A DNA stretch of 27,108 nt, taken from IMG/VR virus record IMGVR_UViG_3300021964_000422, positions 1 to 27,108 of that record; one strand, 5' to 3'. The number at the start of each line of letters is the position of its first letter. The stretch's first letter is position 1. Positions 20,581 through 27,108 of the stretch are shown piece by piece. The position numbers and the translations under genes are program-made. The notes beneath the pieces are model-generated. The model was not told where the DNA came from. It worked only from the letters and a program-made list of their open reading frames with translations, and did no database searches. This DNA comes from a virus.

Positions 20581-23003
20581 TGTCTATAAACAAAGTTCTA
20601 AATAGACCTATGTTTAGGAAAGAGGCTTTGAGACAAGGTGTGCTTAAACCTATTAAGGCAAGAGTAGGTCGATACATTCAACAAGGACCTTTAATGCAAC
20701 AAGGACCAGGAGTTGCACCAGGACCCTATAGTAGAGTGCCTTTAACACAACAAGGGCCAGTGCCTAAAAGTTTTTCATACAATCAAAGAACAGGAGAATA
20801 TATTACTGACTATGGGAAAAAAGCTATACCAAGAAATATTGGAAGAAATTTAAGAGGTCTAGGAGGTGTTGCTGCATTATATGGCGGAGCTTCAGCTGCA
20901 GGAGTACCTGATCCATTATTAACAGCAATAGGTGCAACCGAAGCAGCTTCTATTCCTTTTGCTTTTGGTAAAGGACCTGCATCACAAACTATCGCTAGAA
21001 CTTTATCTTCACCCTCAAGATTTGCGTATTCAAATCCAATATCTGCATTAGGTATAGGTGCCTTAGGAATTACTTCAGGTGGAACAAAAAGTTATTTTGA
21101 TGAAAAAGAATTAGTGAGAGATTACGCAAAAAGAAATAATATATCTTACAGAAAAGCAATGGATATATTTAACAGGGATTTAGTGTTTACTGGTGGAAGA
21201 CCTATGAGTGAAATGAGAAAAAGCGATGTAGGTAAAATGATACTAGGAGCTAATCCTGCTGTAGGTTCATATACAAGATCAGGCTTAAAAGATACAGCTC
21301 CTGGAGGATTACCTGGACAACCAACAACGGTTAGAGGATCTAAATCAGAAAAAGAAATTGCATCAGAGATGAGAAGTTACTTTGATCAATCAAAACAATA
21401 TGGAAGATATTTTCAAGACGTAGATGAATTAGTTAAAAAAGTTAAAGATAAAGAAAGATTAGCTACACAAAATCGTGAACTAACAATGATGAGTCCTGAC
21501 GATGCAATGCAAATAGATCAAGCAACAGCTATGGATGATGTGAATGTAGCAATGGCTAAAATGGAATTAAGAAATGCAATTATGGCTCAACACAATGTGG
21601 ACGCACAAAGAGCTTCTAATATTGCAGTAGCAGTAACTGAAGGAGATATAGATCGTTCAATGATTAAATCTGCAGCTGAAAATGATAATATATATGAAAC
21701 AGTTCCTAACTATGTTGGTGATCCAAATCATAAAGAAGCAATTAAAATGGCTAAAGCAAATGAAGACATTCAAAAGAAAATAAATAAAGAAACAGGAACG
21801 CCTAAAGGTGAAGAAACTGAAAGTGCACCAGGTGGATCTACAAATCAAGTAACCGGAGATAATGAAATAGACACAGCTAAACAATATTCTAATGAAGGTT
21901 TAACAGTAAATTTAAAAGATTTAGATCCAAGAACAACAGCTATCGATCCAAAAAGAGCATTCTTATTAAAGTTAGCTGAGGGATTATTAAAAGGTAAAAC
22001 TAGACAAGGTGGCTTAGCGGGAACTGCTGAAGTATTCGGAACTGCATTAGGACCAGCAGTAGATTCATCAATACTTGTTAAGATGAAAAATGATGAAGCT
22101 TATAGAGACTTTGCTGCAACAGTTCTTGATTACAATACTGAATTATTAAAAGCTAGAAACGAACTTTTAAAAGATGGTAAGAGACAAAGAGGATCTATAT
22201 CTATGGGTGGTAAATTTTATGAAGCATTCACAGATAAAGATACAGGTCAAATATATGTAGTTGATGATAAGACAGGTGAATACAGAGAAGTAAGCACAGT
22301 TGATGCAACGTTCTTCCCTGAAAAAGATTCTGCTCAATATGTAGATAACATTAGACTTGTTGCTGATGGTGCGCTAGCAAGTAAAATTCTAGAAGACCAA
22401 ATTGCTTTAATGAGAACTCCTGAAGGTAAAACTGCAATTGGAGCTTCAGGTTTATTATTATCTTTTGCTGAAACAGTTGGTAACCTACCTGGTGAGATTA
22501 AAGATGGTATTACTGGAGCATTATCATCTGACTTTACAATGTCTCAAGGAGATCTGTCTGATGAAGCTTTTGAAAAATTACAAGAAAGAGCAGATAAAGC
22601 ATTAGGTAAATTTGAAACAACTTTAGATAAACGATTGAAAAAAGATTTAAGCGCATCTGAAACATTAGGTAAATTAAAAGTTAATGCAAGAATGCTTACA
22701 TATAACTTAGCAAACGCATTAAAAGATAAAGACAGATTAACTAACAGAGACTTACAATTAATTGAAGAATTAACTGGAACACTATCTACTGAACCAGATG
22801 AAAAAATTATACAAAAATATGAAGAGTTATTAAGAAGAGTACAACAGAAAAACAATTTAAGATTAACTAAATTCTATACAATGGGTTACACACCTAATGA
22901 TGTAAAACGAATTTTAGAACCAATTCAAGGACAATTAATTGAAGAAGTGCAACCTGATTTTTTAAGTATGGGTGATGCCTTCGCAGCATTTGGAGTTCAA
23001 TAA
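20580..23003 (+). CDS. Large internal virion protein (807 residues)
   Basis: The protein opens with basic residues, then Gln-Gly-Pro repeats (IQQGPLMQQGPG and TQQGPVP, about 33-61). A Gly/Ala-rich hydrophobic segment follows at about 93-168 (GLGGVAALYGGASAAGVPDP and SNPISALGIGALGIT), possibly membrane-interacting. The long middle and end are highly charged and helical with many Lys/Asp/Glu, for example DKALGKFETTLDKRLKKDL. There is no lysozyme motif. Size, position and the TAATG coupling to its neighbours make it a core/ejection protein of the particle. Function in DNA translocation is inferred from position only. Confidence 0.65.
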   Translation: MSINKVLNRPMFRKEALRQGVLKPIKARVGRYIQQGPLMQQGPGVAPGPYSRVPLTQQGPVPKSFSYNQRTGEYITDYGKKAIPRNIGRNLRGLGGVAALYGGASAAGVPDPLLTAIGATEAASIPFAFGKGPASQTIARTLSSPSRFAYSNPISALGIGALGITSGGTKSYFDEKELVRDYAKRNNISYRKAMDIFNRDLVFTGGRPMSEMRKSDVGKMILGANPAVGSYTRSGLKDTAPGGLPGQPTTVRGSKSEKEIASEMRSYFDQSKQYGRYFQDVDELVKKVKDKERLATQNRELTMMSPDDAMQIDQATAMDDVNVAMAKMELRNAIMAQHNVDAQRASNIAVAVTEGDIDRSMIKSAAENDNIYETVPNYVGDPNHKEAIKMAKANEDIQKKINKETGTPKGEETESAPGGSTNQVTGDNEIDTAKQYSNEGLTVNLKDLDPRTTAIDPKRAFLLKLAEGLLKGKTRQGGLAGTAEVFGTALGPAVDSSILVKMKNDEAYRDFAATVLDYNTELLKARNELLKDGKRQRGSISMGGKFYEAFTDKDTGQIYVVDDKTGEYREVSTVDATFFPEKDSAQYVDNIRLVADGALASKILEDQIALMRTPEGKTAIGASGLLLSFAETVGNLPGEIKDGITGALSSDFTMSQGDLSDEAFEKLQERADKALGKFETTLDKRLKKDLSASETLGKLKVNARMLTYNLANALKDKDRLTNRDLQLIEELTGTLSTEPDEKIIQKYEELLRRVQQKNNLRLTKFYTMGYTPNDVKRILEPIQGQLIEEVQPDFLSMGDAFAAFGVQ

Positions 23004-26000
23004 TGGCTGAACTAACTGAAAAACAAAAAGCTTTTGCAAAAGAATTGCAAACAAGTATTGATGATAATACTTTTGCTCCTGAGACTTTAAATCCCTTACA
23101 GCTAAGAGCTGTTGATAAGATGATTAAAGAAAAAGTCATCAAATCAAAACCACTTCAAGAAATATATCAAGACAGAATGAAAGCTAGAGAAGATATAGCT
23201 AAAGCTGAAACTATCGAAAAAGATCCATTAGCAGCTTACTTAAAAGTCGATGAATCTAAAATACCAGGAGGTGATTTTTTATTATCTGGAAGAAGTACAG
23301 CTGTGTTAGCAGGAGACCTTGGTGCATCTTTTACCATGGCAAACTACATGAGAGATAAAGTTGCTGATGCATATAAGAAAACTGACATGACTGGTTTAAA
23401 ACTTACTAGAGGTAAAAAATTCTTTTTTGAAAAGATGGCTGATAAATTACCAGGACGATATAAATTTTTAGGTGGTGCTTTAAGATTGGCTGGTAGAACT
23501 TTAGACTTGCCAGAAAGAGCATTAAGAAGTCCACTTGGTAGAGCTGAATTAGGGGTTGCTACTGCAGGTACAATTGGTGCTGGTGGTGGATCTGTTACTT
23601 ACGATTTAATGAATAAAGCTGTTGGTCCTTCATTAATGGATGGGCTTATGGAAGATTTAGGTAACATGCCTAAAAGAGATATTGATAAGTTAGGTGTAAT
23701 AGATAGAGCAATGGTTGAAGCTAAGAACGCAGCATTATTTAATTATGGAGCAACATTATTAACACCAATGCTAATGGCATCAGGCGGAATTTTAAATAAA
23801 TTGTTTGGTACAACTGGAGAATATCAAAAACAAATTGCAAAATTTGCACGGGACAACGGATACGAGATACCTTTATTAGCTGCAATGAGAGATGGACCAC
23901 TATCTGGATTAGGTCAATCTTATTTTAAAACAGTTGGGGTATTTCCATACATATCTAAAATTATGGATAGAAGAATGTTAGCTTCAGAAAAAACTTTTTC
24001 TAAAGGTTTTTTAGATTCTAAAATTGCAACCATTGCACCAATATATTCACATTCATTTTTATCACAAAGATTGTACAATCAATCAGTTGAAACTTTTAAA
24101 AAGAATGCAGCTACCATTGATGAAGCTTACGATGAATTTTTTGGTTTAAGTGCTGTTGCAGGTAATCCAGCTATTTTAAAATTAGACAAAACTTTAAAAG
24201 CAACAGAAGATTTTTTAAGACAAAACTCTGCAGCGTTTCCTGATTTATCAAGAGCATTTAATGCTGCTGAAGGTCAAAGATTTAATTTTAAAAGTATTGA
24301 AGAACTTGCAGGATTTCAAGATCCATTAGCACAGTTTATGTCTTTTGCAGGTGGTGTTGCAAAATCAGGTCCTATTACTTTCGAACAATTTAAAGGTATG
24401 ACGGTGATGCTGAACAGAGCACTAGAACAAACAAGTTATCAAACAGTAAACAGAACTGTTGCTTCTATTAGAGAAGCCCTAGAAAAAGATGCAAATGGAT
24501 TCTTAAAAAATTTAAATACAAGTGAACTATTAAAATCAAAAGAAATACAACAAAGACTTATTGAAACTGGTGGTGGTAATGTAAGAGGTATTCTTGAAGA
24601 CGATCTTTTAAAAGCGAGAGTTATTGAAAGTGGTAAAGAAATAAATGAAGCAAGTTTAAAAGAAGCTAGAGAACAATTAGCAAGAGAAGGTGTTGAAATA
24701 ACTGATGAACTTACAGCTAGAGCTGCTGCTAAAGTTGCAAAAACACAAGGTGGTAAAGATCTATTAGAATCTATTATTAATGCAGGTTCTAAAATGGGTG
24801 ACTCACTTAAAAATGCTAACGAAGTATTTAGTAGAATTATGAAATTTTATACAGGTAAAGAAGGTACAACTGCAATAGGTGCTTTAAGTAAATTTGATAA
24901 AAGCTTATTTACACAGAAAACTTTATTTAATATTCCCGGTGCGGCTGTACTACCTAAAGATAAGTTGTTTGAAAAAATACAAACAGCTGTATTTAAATCT
25001 AGAAGTCCTGAAGCATTAAAAGAATTTAGAAAAATGATTGGTGCTGAACCTGGATTCGCAGGTTACTCAAGAGCTGGAGAACAATTATATAAAGCTGCAT
25101 CTGCAAGATTTATGCATAATGCATTTATGTCATCTTTTAGATCAAAGCCATTGAACGCAGGTATATTTGGTAAAGCAAGAGTTCCATTCAGTGCGCCTTT
25201 TGAAAATGGTGCTTTTAGAAATATTGAAGCTGATCCAAGATTTACTAATGGTATTGAAGATATGTATGATGCAATGGCAAATGTTGGAACACAAAATGCT
25301 TTGAGATCTCAAGGTGGAGATATATCAACAAGATTATCAGCAGATGGTCTAGAAGATATAACTAATATTAGATTTGGTCCTGATGATTATAGAGATTTTG
25401 ATGGTACAAGATTTAGAGATATACTTGGATTAGATAATCCTTCTAGAGATGTATATAAGTTTTTAGAAGAAATGTACGGTGGTGGTAATAAAGGAGCTCA
25501 AGCATTATCTCACTTAGAAGATTTTGTAGAGTACACTAAGAGACTTACTGATATTCCTATTACTAACTCATCTTCATTCATTCAAAGAAGATTAACACTA
25601 GGTGGTGCTAGTTCATTAGCAGGAGTAGCATTAGGCTTTGGTGGATCTGCAGCTGCAAGTCCATTTGCACCATTTGTATTATTCGCAACTGCACTAAGAG
25701 CAGGTAAAATATTATCAGATCCATATCTATTAAGACAAATTAATGATGTGCTTACACCAAAAGAAGTAGAAGCAATACTTAAAGGTGGTGAAGCTTTAGG
25801 TGGTAAACAAGCAGGTTTAATTACTCCGAAAGCTTATCTTGCAGGATTAAGAACTAAGAGGGAGGCGTTTGCGAGATTTATGAATAAAGCATTTGGTGAT
25901 GATGATGATTATGTACCAGTAGATCCAAAAAATATAGATCTTGAACAAATTACAAAATATTTAAATCAAAAAGATGTTGAAATGGTTAAACCTAATTACG

Positions 26001-26338
26001 GTAAGAACGCAGGTAACATTCCTATGACAACCATTAATAAAATGTATGATGAAGAAGTAATGAGAGCACCAAGTGAAGAGGAACAAGCTGAAGAAGAAAA
26101 CTTTATTGAAGGTGGTCTAAAAGCAGCTAAAGAATTTAATTCAACCTTTATGCCTGCTGCAGAAGCTAATAAACTTGAAGTAGGTGATGAGCCTGCACCA
26201 GTCAATGCTCCATTACAAATGCCTCAAGTACAACAACCACAGGCTACCGGACAAGTGACACCGCAACAAGTACAAGCTTTGTTTCCAAACGATCCAACAA
26301 GTGCTGCAATAGCTGCAAGAAGACAAGGACAGGTATAA
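23003..26338 (+). CDS. Very large internal virion / ejection protein (1111 residues)
   Basis: This is the longest gene of the window. The N-terminal part is charged and helical. Around 188-200 is a Gly/Ala segment (GTIGAGGGSVTYDLM), and near the C-terminal third there is a hydrophobic stretch SLAGVALGFGGSAAASPFAP extending to FVLFATALRAGK (about residues 870-905) that could insert in membrane. The final 100 residues are acidic and then Gln/Pro-rich (MPQVQQPQATGQVTPQQVQA). I see no lytic transglycosylase motif. It is likely an ejection protein, comparable in position and size to the largest internal core proteins of podoviruses. It overlaps the previous stop by one base and the next ATG by one base. 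Confidence 0.65.
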   Translation: MAELTEKQKAFAKELQTSIDDNTFAPETLNPLQLRAVDKMIKEKVIKSKPLQEIYQDRMKAREDIAKAETIEKDPLAAYLKVDESKIPGGDFLLSGRSTAVLAGDLGASFTMANYMRDKVADAYKKTDMTGLKLTRGKKFFFEKMADKLPGRYKFLGGALRLAGRTLDLPERALRSPLGRAELGVATAGTIGAGGGSVTYDLMNKAVGPSLMDGLMEDLGNMPKRDIDKLGVIDRAMVEAKNAALFNYGATLLTPMLMASGGILNKLFGTTGEYQKQIAKFARDNGYEIPLLAAMRDGPLSGLGQSYFKTVGVFPYISKIMDRRMLASEKTFSKGFLDSKIATIAPIYSHSFLSQRLYNQSVETFKKNAATIDEAYDEFFGLSAVAGNPAILKLDKTLKATEDFLRQNSAAFPDLSRAFNAAEGQRFNFKSIEELAGFQDPLAQFMSFAGGVAKSGPITFEQFKGMTVMLNRALEQTSYQTVNRTVASIREALEKDANGFLKNLNTSELLKSKEIQQRLIETGGGNVRGILEDDLLKARVIESGKEINEASLKEAREQLAREGVEITDELTARAAAKVAKTQGGKDLLESIINAGSKMGDSLKNANEVFSRIMKFYTGKEGTTAIGALSKFDKSLFTQKTLFNIPGAAVLPKDKLFEKIQTAVFKSRSPEALKEFRKMIGAEPGFAGYSRAGEQLYKAASARFMHNAFMSSFRSKPLNAGIFGKARVPFSAPFENGAFRNIEADPRFTNGIEDMYDAMANVGTQNALRSQGGDISTRLSADGLEDITNIRFGPDDYRDFDGTRFRDILGLDNPSRDVYKFLEEMYGGGNKGAQALSHLEDFVEYTKRLTDIPITNSSSFIQRRLTLGGASSLAGVALGFGGSAAASPFAPFVLFATALRAGKILSDPYLLRQINDVLTPKEVEAILKGGEALGGKQAGLITPKAYLAGLRTKREAFARFMNKAFGDDDDYVPVDPKNIDLEQITKYLNQKDVEMVKPNYGKNAGNIPMTTINKMYDEEVMRAPSEEEQAEEENFIEGGLKAAKEFNSTFMPAAEANKLEVGDEPAPVNAPLQMPQVQQPQATGQVTPQQVQALFPNDPTSAAIAARRQGQV

Positions 26339-26517
26339 TGGCTAGAAGAAAATCTGCGATTGATAGAATAGATCATCATGAAAAAATATGCAGATTAATG
26401 CAAAAGCAGACATTTGAACGTATTGATAGAATGGAAACTAGAATAGCTAGAATGGAAAAGTGGATAGTAGGTGGGTGTGTGGCCATAGTTTTAGCTGTAC
26501 TTTCAAATCATTTATAG
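26338..26517 (+). CDS. Small XhlA-like membrane protein, possible holin component
   Basis: ATG at 26338 overlaps the stop of the large internal protein by one base, and the frame ends at TAG 26515-26517. The 59-residue protein has a charged N-terminal helix with heptad-like IDRIDHHEKICRLM and RIDRMETRIARMEKW, followed by one C-terminal membrane helix VGGCVAIVLAVLS (about 44-56). This cytoplasmic coiled-coil plus C-terminal membrane segment matches the layout of XhlA-type haemolysin/holin-associated proteins. It could promote lysis with the endolysin 22 kb upstream, or anchor the virion core in the membrane. No direct proof for either. Confidence 0.6.
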   Translation: MARRKSAIDRIDHHEKICRLMQKQTFERIDRMETRIARMEKWIVGGCVAIVLAVLSNHL

Positions 26518-26529
26518 TATTAACTTCTT

Positions 26530-27108
26530 ATGAAGTTGGTAAAAAAATACCCTTACAAACATTACAATAGATTCTCAGATACTACAGGTAGAAAGTATTT
26601 AGTTGATAACATCAAGGTACCAAGTGTTACAACGATACTAAGTGCAACTAAAGATAGAAGATTTTTAGATAATTGGCGTAGGAAAGTCGGAGAAGAGGAA
26701 GCTGATCGTATTATGAGACAAGCCTCCACCATCGGAACTGAGATGCACCAGGTATTAGAATATACTTTAAACGGTCAAGGTTATTTCAATGCTATGGAAG
26801 AGGGCACTAAACCAAGAATGATGGCCAAAACAATATTAGATAATATTAAATTAGATGAGATCTGGGGTAATGAAATAAGCCTAGAGTACCAAAATAAATA
26901 CGCAGGCACATGTGATTTAACTGCAGTAGCATACGGAAAGCCTAGTATTGTGGACTGGAAACAAGCAAATAAGCCAAAAAGAGAAGAATGGGTAGAAGAC
27001 TATAAACTTCAGTTGGGTGCCTATTATTTAGCCCATACAGCCAATTATGGCCCCATAGAGCAGGGTGTAATAGCAATCTGTACCCGAGACCTACAATATC
27101 AAGAATTT
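26530..27108 (+). CDS. PD-(D/E)XK exonuclease, RecB-like (N-terminal part)
   Basis: The gene continues beyond the window; 193 codons are visible. The fold motifs are clear: GTEMHQVLEY (69-78) with H73, E116 in the NEISLEY strand, D129 in AGTCDLTAV, D142-W-K144 in IVDWKQAN, and QLGAYYLA (Q161...Y165), which is the typical QxxxY helix. The order GTxxH, E, GxxD, DxK, QxxxY is that of RecB-type phage exonucleases that degrade or process DNA ends. The motif has Asp in place of Glu (DxK). It marks the switch from virion to DNA-metabolism genes. The start at 26530 has no clear Shine-Dalgarno. Confidence 0.85.
   Translation, partial: MKLVKKYPYKHYNRFSDTTGRKYLVDNIKVPSVTTILSATKDRRFLDNWRRKVGEEEADRIMRQASTIGTEMHQVLEYTLNGQGYFNAMEEGTKPRMMAKTILDNIKLDEIWGNEISLEYQNKYAGTCDLTAVAYGKPSIVDWKQANKPKREEWVEDYKLQLGAYYLAHTANYGPIEQGVIAICTRDLQYQEF

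Noticed and set aside
1-27108. tRNA genes, CRISPR arrays, insertion sequences, integrase or attachment sites
   Set aside because: No cloverleaf-like sequence, spaced identical repeats, transposase or recombinase motifs were seen by eye. A dedicated tRNA and repeat scan of the whole genome would be needed to exclude them fully.

Overview
This window reads as a stretch of the virion-structure half of a tailed double-stranded DNA phage genome. It is A+T-rich, every convincing gene is on the + strand, and genes are packed with 0-30 base gaps or 1-4 base overlaps (TAATG and ATGA junctions). A protein resembling the P22 tail accessory factor gp4, a second short adaptor, a block of very large Ala/Gly/Gln-rich internal virion proteins, and the absence of a tape-measure or contractile sheath gene all point to a short-tailed (podovirus-like) phage. 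Many of the small proteins look like ones I associate with marine phages of alphaproteobacteria (pelagiphage and HMO-2011-like groups). That host assignment is inference from protein style and base composition, not proof.

Layout. 1-131: C-terminus of a probable major capsid protein, followed by a strong intrinsic terminator (158-187) that carries a near-consensus sigma70 promoter (168-196). 285-2163: small virion or conserved proteins. 2160-3076: tiny genes (a basic amphipathic peptide, a Cys-rich mini zinc finger, two single-pass membrane proteins). 3073-4048: a 2-oxoglutarate/Fe(II) dioxygenase and an M15-type peptidase endolysin. 4039-6014: a small basic protein, then the connector proteins (gp4-like factor, conserved head-tail protein, adaptor). 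6033-9137: tail/fibre proteins, including a repeat-rich protein and a glycine-rich-tipped fibre. 9156-11249: an A+T-rich auxiliary island with two more dioxygenase-fold proteins. 11285-15177: a 716-residue probable tail-hub protein and further virion proteins. 15177-18216: a second auxiliary island with a fourth dioxygenase, a protein with a DHHHD metal-site motif, a GT4-type glycosyltransferase and a GT-A-type glycosyltransferase. 18266-26338: internal virion/ejection proteins interrupted by a GNAT-like protein. 26338-26517: a small XhlA-like membrane protein. 26530-end: start of a RecB-like PD-(D/E)XK exonuclease opening the DNA-metabolism side of the genome.

How they may work together. The structural genes build the head, connector, tail and fibres, and the large internal proteins are probably ejected with the DNA. 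The endolysin and small membrane proteins are lysis candidates. Four 2OG-Fe(II)-type enzymes plus two glycosyltransferases sit among fibre and internal-protein genes rather than with metabolism genes. The most interesting hypothesis is therefore a phage-encoded hydroxylation/glycosylation system acting on virion or host surface polymers. The regulatory regions are also notable: a promoter nested in a terminator, an interleaved inverted-repeat leader with pseudoknot potential, a cUUCGg hairpin between two virion genes, and a perfect 16-bp palindrome beside a promoter-like sequence ahead of the internal-protein block.

No tRNA, rRNA, CRISPR array, insertion sequence, integrase or attachment site was recognised. 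All calls come from reading the sequence by eye, without database searches.
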